Part shown: piece by piece, positions 13,371-25,330 of the stretch
Position numbering within the stretch: the stretch's first letter is position 1
How the letters are laid out: every line of letters starts with the position of its first letter
DNA from: Dendrobium chrysotoxum
Taxonomy: Eukaryota > Streptophyta > Magnoliopsida > Asparagales > Orchidaceae
Direction of reading: 5' to 3'
Assembly: GCA_019925795.1 (NCBI GenBank)
Contig: CM034314.1
Location: forward strand, 76,628,780 to 76,692,779
DNA length: 64,000 nt
The notes under the pieces: generated by a model
What the model was told of the DNA's origin: nothing
Databases searched by the model: none
What the model saw: the letters and a program-made list of their open reading frames with translations, nothing else
Program-made: the position numbers and the translations under genes

Positions 13371-16300
13371 CAACAACAACACAACAACAACATCAAGCCT
13401 TTATCCCACTACGTGGGGTCGGCTACATGAATCCTTTTTCTCCATTGTGTCCTGTTAAAAGTCAAATTCTCGTTTAAATCTAATAAAGAAAGATCATTTT
13501 TAATATTTTCTAACCAAGTCTTTTTAGGTCTACCTCTACCTTTCTTAACATAAGTCAAATCTAAGACCTCTACTTTCCTAACCGGGTCATCGGGAGGTCG
13601 CCGTTTTACGTGACCAAACCATCTAAGGCGACTCTCTCTAATCTTATCTTCCACTGGAGCTACTCCAACCTTTTCACGAATATGCTCATTTCGTATCCTA
13701 TCTCTAAGGGTAAAGCCACTCATCCACCTGAGCATCCTCATCTCTGCAACACTTAACTTAGAATTATGCTTCTCTTTTAATGGCCAACATTCGGCACCAT
13801 AAAGCATTGCAGGTCTCACCACCATCTTATAGAATTTTCCCTTAAGTTTGAGAGGTACTTTTCTATCACACAATAAGCCTGATGCATTCCTCCACTTCAA
13901 CCATCCAACTTGGATTCTGCTGATAATATCCCCATCTATATCACCATCACTCTGAACAATAGATCAAGATATCTAAAACGTGTACTCTTATTAATGACTT
14001 GATCGGCCAAAGTCACAATGCCCTCACTAGGTCTATTATTACTAAAATTACACTCCATATATTCCGTTTTAGATCTACTCAAGCGAAAACCTTTAGACTC
14101 TAAAGTTGACCTCCACAATTCTAGTTTACCTTCAACTCCCTCTCTAGTCTTATCAACAAGAAGAATATCATCAACAAAAAGCATACACCAAGGTACATCC
14201 TCTTGCAAATGTCTAGTGAGAACATCCATGACTAAAGCAAAAAGATATGGGCTTAAGGCTGATCCTTGATGTAATCCAACCGAAATAGGGAAATACTTGG
14301 TCAAACCACCTTGTGTTTGAACACAGGTAATAGCTCATGCATACATATCTTTAATGATTTGAATATAAGCGTTATTAACTCTTTTCTTTTCAAGAACTCT
14401 CCATAGCACTTCTCTTGGAACTTTATCATATGCTTTTTCTAAATCAATAAATATCATATGTAAATCCTCCTTATTCTCTCTATATTTCTCCATCAAACCT
14501 CTTAATAAATGTATGGCTTCCATAGTAGACCTACCCGGCATGAATCCAAATTGATTTTGAGAAACATTAGTATCACGCCGCAACCTATGCTCCATAACTC
14601 GTTCCCATAGTTTTAAAGTATGACACATTAACTTAATTCCTCTATAATTCGCACAATCTTGTGCATCACCTTTATTCTTAAAAATAGGGATTAACACACT
14701 CATTCTCCACTCATATGGCATCTTTTTAGTCTTCAAAACAGTATTAAAAAGTTTAGTAAGCCAAAAAATTCCTTCATCTCCTAAGCATTTCCACACCTCT
14801 ATTGGAATATCATCAGGTCCAACAGCTTTTCCACCCTTCATTTTCTTCAAAGCCTCTCTAACTTCGGTTTTACTAATACACCGATAAAAACATAAATCTT
14901 TATTTTCATTTAGGGTGCTAAGATCACTACAGTCAATTTTATTTTCACATTCTTCATTAAAAAGTTTAGCAAAATATCTCATCCACCTTTGTTGAATATC
15001 ATCTTCTAAAAAAAGTACTTTTTGATCTTCATCCTTAATGCACTTCACTTGAACTAAATCCTTACTACTCCTATCTCTTTGTTTGGCTAGCTTATACATA
15101 TATCTTTCTCCCTCCTTAGTATCTAATCTATTATATAAATCACTAAAAGCTAAACTCTTTGCATCGCATATTGCTTTCTTAGATTCCTTACGTGCCTCTT
15201 TATATATTTTCCAATTATCAGAATTTTTACAATTAAACCAATTTTTATAACAAATCTTCTTATTTTTAATCTTTTCTTACACATTTGAATTCCACCACCA
15301 ACTATTTTTACTATTAGGAGCTTTTCCTTTTGAAACTCCAAGCACATCTTTTGCAATATTCTTAATATAACTAGCCACTTTTTCCCACATAACATTAGCA
15401 TCCTCATGCACAGACAAAATCTTATGATCTAAAATCTTACTCTCAAAAATATTTTTGTTAATATTCTTTAAATGCCCCCATCTAATCCTAGGAAATTGTT
15501 ATACTTTATTTTTTATTTTCTTCCCCATTATCTTCAAGTCCAAAACTAATAAACGATGTTGGGTATATAAGTTTTCACTCGGAATAACTTTACACTCTTT
15601 GCAATCTAAACGATCTAATTTTCTTATAAGAAAATAATCAATCTGAGTTGTATTATATCCATTTTTATAAGTAATGAGATGCTCATTCCTTTTCTTAAAT
15701 AAGGTATTAGCAATTAAAAAATCATAAGCTAAACAAAAATCTAAAATAGACTTACCACCTTCATTTGTCGTTCCAAAACCATGGCCACCATGAATGCTTT
15801 TAAAATCATCTACCTCTCTACCAACATGTCCATTTAAATCTCCTCCAATAAAAACTCTTTCTTCAAGAGGTATCTTTTGTATTAATTCTTCTAAGTCATT
15901 CCAAAATTTTAATTTTGAATCCATATCCAAACCCACTTGAGGAGCATAAGCACTTATAATGTTAACAACCTTAGCATCAACAATAATCTTTAAAGCTATA
16001 ATTCTATCTCCAATTCTATTAATATTTATAACATTATCCTTCAAACTCTTATCTAAAATCACGCATACACCATTTCTAGTACGACTCCTACCCGAATACT
16101 AAAGTTTAAATCCTAAACTATCAATCTCCTTAGCCTTCTCTCCAACCCATTTAGTTTCTTGAATGCACAGAATATTTATCTTCCTATGAATCATAACATC
16201 TATTAATTCCATTAATTTTCCTGTAAGGGAACCTATATTTCAAGTTCCTATCCTAATTTTAGTTTCATGGACTAGCTTCTTTGCCCACATCCGTCCTTGA

Positions 16301-16534
16301 TGTGGGAACCCTTGCCTATTTAACACTGCACCCGGGCGGCGGTGCAGCGGCCCTTGCACACTTGTCGCTGTATTCAGGCCATACAACACGTCGCTTCCAG
16401 GGGACGCCCTAGCATTAACACAATTTCTTAAAGGATTCATGTCATTATTATTCGACAAGTTTTACGCTGGCTGTCGACTACCTAACGCAACCCTCCACTT
16501 TTCTCATCCAGGACTTGGGACCTGGCAACGGCAG
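13371..16534 (-). mobile_element. RTE-type LINE, full length, inserted in X1
   Basis: The insertion is flanked by a perfect 20-bp target duplication at 13351-13370 and 16535-16554 (TGTTAATTAAGG...TTTAAA). The 3' end, on the low-coordinate side, is a short TTG/CAACAA repeat tail, typical of RTE elements. The 5' end carries a GC-rich leader. At 3.16 kb it is the length expected of a complete plant RTE LINE with one long reading frame. Part of the tail is a pure microsatellite, so the exact 3' boundary may shift by a few bases. Confidence 0.93.
13409..16458 (-). pseudogene. RTE LINE polyprotein (endonuclease plus reverse transcriptase), broken
   Basis: The reading frame starts at 16458 (MSNNNDMNPLRN). 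The apurinic-type endonuclease spans about 16260-15500, with RIGT...NIGSLTGK at its start, QETKWVGEKAKEID, ISAYAPQ and FIGGDLNGHVG; a stop follows RIGT near 16240. The reverse transcriptase lies at 15099-13936, with KAVGPDDIPIEVWK, NYRGIKLMCHTLKLWERVME, PGRSTMEAIH, IDLEKAYDKVPRE and GLHQGSALSPYLFALVMD. Its active-site box reads FVDD instead of the usual FADD. The C-terminal region (13900-13409) has RLRWFGHVKRRP and GRGRPKKTW. At least one stop and several frameshifts separate the blocks, so the copy is dead. Plant annotations often name such products craniofacial-development-protein-like. Confidence 0.93.
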
Positions 16535-17626
16535 TGTTAATTAAGGGGTTTAAAGAGTCCTAAAAATTTCTAGAAAATTTCAAGGAGTTTAAGATGTCGC
16601 TAAGTTTAAGTTTTTCAAGTTTTAAGCCATTCAGGGGTGTACTCTAGCTCCTAGAATTTCTTTAAGTCTGCTCGACGGGTCCTTAATTATTGTCCTTAGA
16701 ATGTCATTAAATTAAATGGGTTTAAATCAAATGTTAACATCTAACCCTTGAGTTAACATAAAGAGAAATGCATAAAAATATAACACACCATGTCCTTAGA
16801 CCTAGGAGAGCCTAAACTAAGTGCCCGTGCATCTTACACATGGAAGAAGGACTACTGAATATGAATTAAGCACGATTAACTATGTGATTAATGAGTGATT
16901 AGAGCCTAATCATTCACTAATCCTTCCCTCATGAATGTTATTCACATACAAAACTAATGTTTAAAATTCCATGAAGTGGATCTCCCAAAATTAGGGGATT
17001 TAATGATATGTATAATTTTAAAATGATTTTAAAAAACATATATATCTTGATAAACAAATATAAGTTTAAAATAATATAATTAAAAAATAATTTTATATTC
17101 ATATTCATGAGAGATCCACTGGTCACTTAATGAGAGTTTAAAAATAATTTTTTAATTTAAAAATACGTAATATATTATTAAATAGTTAAAATAATTAAAT
17201 AATAGATAAATAATTCAAAAAATAAATTTGGCCTTCGAAAATAATTTTAAATTAAAATACATAATTTTCTAAAAAATTTAAGATATTATACACATTTTTT
17301 AGATTTAAAATGAATTAGTTATGAATATTTAAAATTTAATATATTTAAAATAGATTTTAAAAGAATTCAAAATAATCAAAATTTAAATATAATTATTACA
17401 TTATATTAAACTAAATATTAAAGCTATCTGAAATATTTTAAATAATTAAGATAATTTTATTTAAGAAAAATTAGGATATTTAAAATTATTTGAATTTCAT
17501 TTAATTAAATATTAATTAGATGGATAAATATATGAAATAAAAAAAGGGAAATTATTTAAAATAATAAAATATATTTATTATTAAATTTAATTATTTAAGT
17601 TTCTGAATTTTAAAGAAAACAAAATA

Positions 17627-17632
<6 letters not shown>

Positions 17633-17674
<42 letters not shown>
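17633..17674. repeat. (TA)n microsatellite in X1
   Basis: An uninterrupted TA run of about 21 units, inside the AT-rich middle of X1. Confidence 0.95.
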
Positions 17675-17677
<3 letters not shown>

Positions 17678-18891
17678 AATAATAATCAATAATAAAAACT
17701 ACTTAAATATTAATCATGTATTAATATATAGTAATTATTTAAGATAATTAAATATTAAATTAAATTTTAAGTTAAAATATATTAAATATTTATCTGAAAT
17801 TATAAAATGTATTTTAAACTAAAATTTTAAATTTTTATAAAATATTTTAATTATTTATAATTAGTTATCATATAAAAAAGAAAATATTTAATGATTATTA
17901 TAATTTAAAATATAATTAATATTTTAATTAAATTTTATTTTCAATTAAAGATAATAATTTGCTGAAGAAAATGATATATTATATGTATATTTTTTATTAA
18001 TAAATAATTTTAAATTAATTTTTAAAGAAATCTAAATTAAAAAAGGGTTTAAAAATAATTTAAAACTTATTTTAAGAGAAACGGCGATGATGGTCAGCGA
18101 GGTGTCGGGCTCGGATTGGGTTCGCAGTCCATGGGCAATCATTACCTGGCGACGCGATGATTGCGCTACCGGCAATGATTATCATAATGATTGCGACGTG
18201 ATTAAACTGCAGACGCAGTTTCATTAACCACGTTAGCGCAGTCCCGTATCCGTCCAATCCTCCACGGTCAAGACTAAATGGCTGTGATCTCGTCGAATCG
18301 AGATCCAACAAAATAAGGCATATACGCGGTCTGCGATGGTCGTGGTTTGGCTAGATCAAGATCGTTGATCTTACGATCAACGATCTACATTTTACGCAAC
18401 GAATGGGTTACATAAATCGAGACCTAAAACCCATTTCCAAGCTCGTTCTCACAATCATATCAACCAAATCAAATGAAATTTTAAACATAGATTACACGCA
18501 TAAAGAGCATTCATGGGGGATAATTTTTGTGGTCTAAAATGCACTTAACGTGAAGCTAATTAACTCTATGTGTTCTAGACTAGGGTTTGGGATTATACCT
18601 AATCCAAATGATGGATTCGAGAGATCTTGAGCTTATTGCACTTGTAGACTATTCACGCTCCTAGTTGTAGAACAAATCACATTCCAAAAAGCTCTAGATT
18701 AATGGGACTTCACCTTAGAACATATTTGACCTCAGTTCGCCAGAGATCTCGCCGCCAGCAAGCTTTGGCCAGTGGATCTGGCTTAGAGAAGGTGGAGGGA
18801 AACTAGGGGAGCTCACACACACAATCCCTCTGGCTTAAGAGGCTTGGAGAAAGGGCACGAGTCAAAAGTCCCTAACATCAACCCTAATTTC

Positions 18892-18902
18892 TCTATTTAA
18901 AG
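18892..18902 (-). promoter_or_regulatory. TATA-like box in X1
   Basis: CTTTAAATAGA on the - strand, identical to the motif at 4333-4343 in X2 and in the matching place of the element. Confidence 0.45.
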
Positions 18903-19016
18903 GCTAAGGCTCCTTATGGACGGCCTAGATCGAATCTAGGATGAATTAGAAGGGAAAAGGAGGTGATTAGGACGGGATTTGAACAAAGGGAAATTTAGGA
19001 ATGATTTTAAATGCAA

Positions 19017-19450
19017 TAAATAGGTTTAAATTGGCCTAAATAGGCCAATTTGACTCAAGGAGGACTTAGGTTGACCACGTCAAAGTTTGACCTGGTCAAC
19101 TTAATCAATTTGACCCAAGGGATGACTTGATTGAGCCAAAGAACCATGGAAGTGGTTTGAATTTGATTTAGGCTCATTAGGAAAGCATTAAAGGCATTCA
19201 ATGGGTTTAAATTGGCCTAAATAGGTGAATTTGACATGACATGGCTTGGGTTGACCAAGTCAAAGGTTGACTTGATCAACAAAGTCAACTAGACCCAAAG
19301 GAGACTTGGGTTGAGCCTATGATAGGTTTGAAATTGATTAGGATTCAAATTGGGCTCATCTGGGCCACTTAGATCAACCTGGGTTGAACTGATCAACCAG
19401 GTTGACCCAAGGCATGGGTCTGGGCCCAATGAGTCAGGTTTGACCCATTG
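19017..19450. repeat. Tandem partial repeats near the X1 start
   Basis: The block TTTAAATTGGCCTAAATAGG followed by a TTGACC/GGTCAA-rich stretch starts near 19021 and again near 19202 (period about 181 bp). A diverged third unit follows near 19335. X2 has a single equivalent at 4120-4200, so X1 expanded this part. Confidence 0.7.
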
Positions 19451-19490
19451 AACCCAAGGGAAGTGGGCTTGGGTCAAAATAAGGTCAACA

Positions 19491-22374
19491 ACCTTACATC
19501 CAAAAATATGCAAATGTGAAAGATTAGGTGTTCTCCCCTTAAGAAGTTTATAGGGTGTCTTGTTCAATTTAGATCTAATGTTTACCTTATTCAGAACATA
19601 ACATACTGTACTAACTGCTTCAGCCCAAAAATATTTTAGAAGTGAATATTCTGCCAATATAGCTTTAGTGGCTTTTATTAAAGTTCTGTTCTTTCTTTCA
19701 ACAACCCCATTCTGCTGAGGGGTCCTAGGTGCTGAAAAGTTATGATCAATTTCTTCTTCTTTACAAAAATCTTCAAAATTTTTATTTTCAAACTCTCCTC
19801 CATGATCACTTTGAATTGATAAAATTTCACACCCTAGCTTTCTCTAAATTTAAGTATAGAAATTTCTAAATTTATCAAATGATTCACTCGTATGAGATAA
19901 GAATTTGACCCAAGTGAAACTTGAAAAATCATCAATGATTACAAACCCAAAAACTTTACCTCCTAGACTTACAGTGCTAACCGGTCTAAAAAGATTCATA
20001 TGAATAATTTCTAGAGGTTTGCTAGTTCTAAGATCTTTAATTGAATGAAAAGAGGACTTCACATATTTTTTTAATTGACATGCATTACACAGGTGATCCT
20101 TAGTAATGTCTAGTTTGGGTATTCCTCTAATCAACTCTTTCTAGGTAATCTTCCTAAGATTTTTCATGCTTGTATGACAAAGTCTTCTATGACATAATCA
20201 TGATTCATTAGTGATTATTTTGAGACAAAAAGCATTAGAATACTTTACAAAATTTAAATCAAGCATGTACACATTATTTACCCTATTTTCATGCAACACT
20301 TTAATTTTATTTTGGCTTATTATGCAGCTTGTAAAAAAAATCTAATATTAAAACCCCTATCACAAACCTGATTATTACTTAACAAGTTATATTTCAAGCC
20401 TTCAACCAATAAAATATTCTCAATAAAAAAATTATTCTTGTTGTCAATTATACTTGTACCTACCACTCTCCTAGTGGTATTATCTCCAAGTGTTACCTTG
20501 CCTCTATTCCTGACTTCCAGCATTATAAATTAATTTGCATCTCCAGTCATATGCTTTGAACATCTGCTGTCCATGTACTAAATGCTCTCACGAGGTATTG
20601 TATGAGAGCGTTTCTATAAAAAGATCAAACATTAGACTTGGGAACCCAAATAAATTTGGGTTCACCTCTTGGCAATGATAAACCAGATACATGTGTGATA
20701 TGCTGTGATTTATGCACCTTAGCTCTCCACACAAGATGTGTTCTACGATAAATAGTATATGTATAGGAGATATGTCCTATCATTTCACATGAAAAATATT
20801 TAACACCAGGAAAAGGATTTACTAGTCTGTGAGTTATAATGTCTCTTCCTAGGTTTTGAACTTGTATGCCTTTACTTAGATTTGTAAAATTATTCAAGTG
20901 TGGAAATTGATTTATTTTTCATAATAGCTTTCAATTCTATTTCGAGATATGAGTTTGCATTTTCTAACTTTAAAATTTTCATTCTCAAATCAATTTCCCT
21001 ATGTTCAGCTTCTTCCATAAAAACTTTACAATTATTTTCAAGTTCAGTATGTGATGACTTCAATAGTTCATACTTTTTGTTCAAATCATCAAATTCATCC
21101 AATAAGCTCGTGTGGTTGTTATCTATGTTTACGTGATCATTCCTAAGGATTTCATGTTCTTTTTGCAAATTTAAATACTCTATATTAAGCTTAGCATACA
21201 GTTTTTTGAGTTTTCCATATGCATTATGTATTTTCTTAGAAACTTCAAATAATTCATCATAAGATAAGTCACATACCTCTTCTTGATATGAAAGATCAAT
21301 ATTGTCCGCCATTAAGCTCAAATTTGTGACTTCTTCTTTTGCTTCTATTTCAGAGGAGTCAGAAGCTGTGTCGACTTAAAAAGCTCTCTGTAGTCTTTTC
21401 TTACCCTTCCAAACATTTAGTTTCTCCTCTACTTTCTCCTTACTAGGAATAACTTTGAGATTTGGGCAATTTGTCTTAATATGTCCAGGCTTCCTTTATT
21501 CATAACAAATGACATCATTTGAAACTTTCACATTCCTATTGAATTTACCTTTATTCCAATGCTGACGTCTTTGTTGCTTTTTTTAGGAAACTTTTGAATG
21601 GCCTCATCATGAGAGCAATATCTTCTTCATCCTTAGGCTGAGATTGATCACTTTTTGAATCATCCACTTTTAACGCAATGTTCTTTTCTTTTCGCTTGTC
21701 ACCTATATTAATCTGTCTTTGAGTCACTCCTTACTTGTAAGAAATAAGTGATCCAAGCAGATTGTCAATAGAATAAACATTTAAGTTCTTTGACTCAGTT
21801 ATGGCAGTTATCTTTGCATCATAAGTTATATGTAAACAACGTAGGATTTCATTTACTTTTTCCAAATTTGTTAGTTCCCTACCTAAAGCATGCAATGAGG
21901 TGACTATCTGTATAAAATGAGTATACATGTCACTGATTGATTCATTCAGTTTCATGCAAAAAAGTTTGTAGTCATGCAATAAAATGTTCAATCTAGATTA
22001 TTTCACCTCATTAGTTCCTTCATATATAATGCAAAGTCTATCCCAATTTTTTTTCCAGTTTTATAGGTTGAAACACGTATGTAGTCTTCAGATTTAAGAG
22101 CATAGAAAAAACTATTTAAACATTTTGCATTTAGCTAAGCTAAGTCGTTTTCCTCTAATATATAATCAGCAAATGGTGTTTCAATCCTAATGCCATCAAC
22201 AAGTCAATTAGGAGCAGTATAGCCATTCTGTACTAACATCCACATGAGATAGCCAAGTGATTGCAGAAAAGTAGACATACAAATTTTCCAAAAGTCAAAA
22301 GGAATATTATCAAACAACGGTGGTCAAGTGATCAAATATCCTTCAGGTGTGTTGTAGTTTCCAAAAGAAGCCAT
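19491..22374 (-). pseudogene. Ty1-copia gag-protease-integrase, decayed
   Basis: This is the upstream half of the same copia polyprotein found at 1593-3036. Gag starts at 22374 with MASFGNYNTPEGYLIT and PPLFDNIPFDFWK. More gag follows at 21991-21731 (SLHALGRELTNLEKVNEILR). A zinc knuckle lies near 21510-21460 (CYE..RKPGHIKTNC) with a stop inside it. A long coiled-coil segment occupies 21321-20890. The protease/pre-integrase region is at 20523-20320 (NILLVEGLKYNLLS), and the integrase core at 20134-19850 (CNACQLKKYVKSSFHS, VFGFVIIDDFSSFTWVKFL). Integrase continues to 19496 (KYFWAEAVSTVCYVLNKV, LHIFGCKV), where X1 interrupts it. The aspartate position before LFRP reads N. Stops are frequent. 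Family placement near SIRE/Tork-type copia is inferred from the gag start only. Confidence 0.9.
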
Positions 22375-22418
22375 GATTGATTTTTAAAAAGTTATTTAAA
22401 CTTTAATTTTTGAAATAG

Positions 22419-22430
22419 GCTATGATACCA
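22419..22430 (-). other. Copia primer-binding site
   Basis: On the - strand this reads TGGTATCATAGC, two bases after the LTR end. It matches, apart from the ATC/AGC stretch, the TGGTATCAGAGC complement of initiator methionine tRNA used by plant copia elements. Confidence 0.85.
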
Positions 22431-22432
22431 CT

Positions 22433-23850
22433 TGAAAGTTTAAATTGGTTGTTAGTCCTAATAAATTTGTTCCAAAGCTAACCAAGAGAGGGATGAATTG
22501 GTAATTTAAAAAATCTCTTGGTATTTTAGAAAATCGATTTAAGATTTTTATTACAATGATAGACTTTCTCAAAATAATTTTTCAACCACTAAAATTAAAT
22601 GTGCAAAAAATAAAAAGCAGTAAAAAGTAAAGATAGAAGAACACAATTTTTTATAGTGGTTCGATCCAACTAGACCTACGTCCACTCCCTAGAGACTCCT
22701 TCTTCAGGTATTGCACTAAACACAAGTGACTCTCCTTTTGCTCCCACAGTAAGGCGGAAAAGTCCTTACAAAACCTCTCTTCCACTAACCCGGTGCGGCA
22801 GAGAACCGTCGTCCTTTTTCACCCTCCTGGTGAATGCAGAGTACCCGATCTCCTTTGAAAATCTCCTTTCAAGAGGCTTCAAGAAAGTATGGAAGAACTT
22901 TGAATAACAAACAAGAGATCCTCATCATTGGGCAACCTTGTGAATCTCTTCACAAATCCCTCTCATAAGATCTCTCACTCTCAAATTCCAAAATACTCTC
23001 CCTAACACTCTCCAAGTCCACTCTCAAAAGAAATTCGAAGTAAGATCTCTTTGTGTCAGTTTTTTAGGACACTTATATATGAAAGATAAGAAGAACTATC
23101 TAGAAAATTGAAAAATTCAAGTTGAACGTAGTTGAATCATATAGTATGATCATATTTCATATGTACGAACAGTTCAAAAATTGATGTACGATCCTGTACA
23201 AACCTGATTTCATACTCTGTCAGTTATATGTACGAATTGGCTTTATACTATACAAATAATTCAAAAATAAATTTATTCGTCTGATACGATCATGTACGAA
23301 CCTCATTTTATACTCTGGTCATCGTCTGTACGAACCCTACATCATACAGTACAAATTGTTAAATCAAATCATGCTTCATCTGTACGAACATGGACGATCC
23401 TATTATGTACTCTGGACATTGTCTATATGAATCCCACTTCGTACAGTACAATCAGTACAAAAAATGGTGAGTTTGTATAGGATGAACTAATACGTATCCA
23501 TTTCATACTCTGGACATCATATGTACGAATCCAAAATCGTACAATACAAATAGTTCAAAAAAAATTTCCAAGGTATGATTCAATAACTTCATTCTGGAGG
23601 AACTTACATGCCAAATCGTCCAGTATGATTCAAGAATTATACAGTACGATTAGTTTTAAAAAAAATTACTCAGTCCCCTAGTGTGTGTGTGTATGATTAT
23701 CCAATTACAATCACACTCTCTTAGACTCAAGAAAAATAGAAAAAGTACATACTTCAATTACAAGAAATCCTAATTTAATCTATCTTAAAGTCTTCAGCAG
23801 TCTAGAGTATAATTTTCTTGAAACATTAGTGCACACAAATAACATAAACA
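22433..23850 (-). mobile_element. Ty1-copia 5' LTR (outer boundary approximate)
   Basis: The LTR ends (-) in ..CTTTCA at 22433, next to the primer-binding site. It contains a leader-like stretch at 22640-23050 and a tandem array at 23110-23640. The outer end is not defined, because the 3' LTR needed for comparison lies outside the window. About 23850 is where sequence character changes. Confidence 0.6.
23110..23640. repeat. 98-bp tandem repeats in the copia LTR
   Basis: A marker of the CATACTCTGGACAT type recurs at 23211, 23309, 23407 and 23504 (periods 98, 98, 97). Each unit carries several GTACGAA and CGTACAGTACAAAT words, so the array is rich in GTAC palindromes. It lies where U3 enhancers usually sit. 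Confidence 0.8.
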
Positions 23851-24659
23851 AAATATATCCAATATTAGTATTCGAGAGGAGAACCAGAGGTTATTAGTAG
23901 ATGGGGAGAATTTTGATGATGTTTGAGAAAAAATCTGGCGACAATCAACGGCCAGGTGGCGATCGGTGATTGGGCGAAATTTTGTCGGTGATCAACGATC
24001 GAGTGAATGTTTGATGTCGATCGATGGTTGGGTGGAGAATTGAAGGAGAGAGTTGGAGGCTATGCTGCTATCAGTAGTTGAGCGAGGAGCCGATGAGGGC
24101 TGATATGAGTAAAGGATTGACGGCAGACATCGGGCGAAGGGCCGATGATGATGGTGGTCCAGTTGTATTCTGCTAAAGCAATACATATATATATTGACAT
24201 GTATAGATATCAGATATCCCTAATTGAAGGGGGTCGAAGTAGTGTGCTGTGTTAGTAGTCGGGCGACACACTAACTGTGTTAATTGAGTGGAGACCTAAT
24301 GATGATCAGGTTATAATTTTTCTTATAAAAAGTTGTAGGAGATGTCTATACAAATGATACTACTATATTTTTAATTTCATCTTCTTGTGAAAATAGATGT
24401 ATGCTTGAACCTGATGTAAAATCTATGTAACTCCAATGATGAAGTTGAGATTATTGTATGAGCTTGATACTTGTTTTTAATTTGAAATAAACTTGTCCCC
24501 CCAGAGAAAACTATGTTGTTTATGCATCTTTGAGATATATTTTTATATATTGCTCCATGTACTATTTTAAGGATTTTAGCTTGCTAAAGTCTTCATATAA
24601 GTGATGATTTTTATTAACCCCTTACTTTCATAAAATATTTCTAGAGAGAATGTTGTCCA
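23851..24659. other. No gene; possible degraded gypsy LTR (23880-24330)
   Basis: 23880-24330 is built of short units such as GATCGGTGATTGGGCG, similar in style to the repeated GTCGGTGGTCG units in the gypsy LTR at 27240-27380. It could be the 3' LTR remnant of that element. The rest shows nothing recognisable. Confidence 0.3.
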
Positions 24660-24980
24660 CTTAGAGCATTATTTAATGATGTTAACCTCTATGGAAGAGG
24701 TCGAGAGAATCCTATAAGGATGTATGGCCTTATCCAAGGTTGTATGTCAGAGCAGTGCTCGATGACGTTAATTTATATGGAAGAGGTCAAGAGAATCCAC
24801 CAAGGATGTGTGACCTATCCAAGATTGTATGTCAGAGCCCTACTCGATGACGTTAACCTATAGAGAAGAGGTCGAGAGAATCCACCAAGGATGTGTGTTC
24901 CGAGGTTGTATGTTAGAGCCTTGCTCGATGACATTAACCTATATGGAAGAGGTCGAGAGATTCCTCCTGGGATTGATCAT
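24660..24980. repeat. 81-86 bp minisatellite, about 3.5 copies
   Basis: Units carry GATGACGTTAACCTATATGG, AAGAGGTCGAGAGAATCC and CCAAGGATGTGTG. Unit starts are near 24678, 24761, 24846 and 24927. It encodes nothing evident. Confidence 0.85.
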
Positions 24981-25330
24981 CTAGTAATTGAGACACAATA
25001 AAAATAATGTATTTCTCGGATCATGACTAAAGAGATTATATTCATTAGTAATTTTTTATTGTCATTTTTTATCCTTTTTAAAGAAGGAGACAATATCAGA
25101 ACGTAGTGAACAACATAATGCTGTATTATGTAAGACAATACAATAAGTCCCTAGTATGACTTAGGGATATAAGAGTTACACTATACTCAACATATAAGAG
25201 ATACATATAGGGACAATACGTCATTTAACTTGGAAGAAAATACTATGGACATTAGAGTGACACCCCATTTATCATAAAAGAGGTACATGATGATACAAGA
25301 CAAGTAAAATTACTAACACAAAGGCCCAAA
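24981..25330. other. No feature recognised
   Basis: AT-rich sequence without a usable reading frame. It lies between the minisatellite and the gypsy gag remnant and may be decayed internal gypsy sequence. Confidence 0.4.

Larger units (their letters stand above)
3037..19490 (-). mobile_element. Family X element X1, giant LTR-like insertion in copia, itself interrupted
   Basis: The insertion has classic LTR-type ends. On the - strand it runs TGTTGACCTT (19490) to GGTCCACA (3037), with a 7/8 terminal inverted repeat. It is flanked by a perfect 5-bp duplication, ACCTT at 3032-3036 and 19491-19495. The element's own sequence is 3037-4094 plus 11241-19490. It is split by X2 (4095-11235) and by a LINE (13371-16534), so its own length is about 6.1 kb. 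No gag or pol is present. A TATA-like CTTTAAATAGA lies at 18902-18892 on the - strand. A very AT-rich block covers 16930-18070. No internal direct terminal repeat is visible, so a solo LTR of unusual length or an LTR-derived non-autonomous element is the best reading. Confidence 0.8.

Noticed and set aside
24660..24980. CRISPR-like spaced repeats
   Set aside because: This is a contiguous 81-86 bp minisatellite without unique spacers, in a plant nuclear context.
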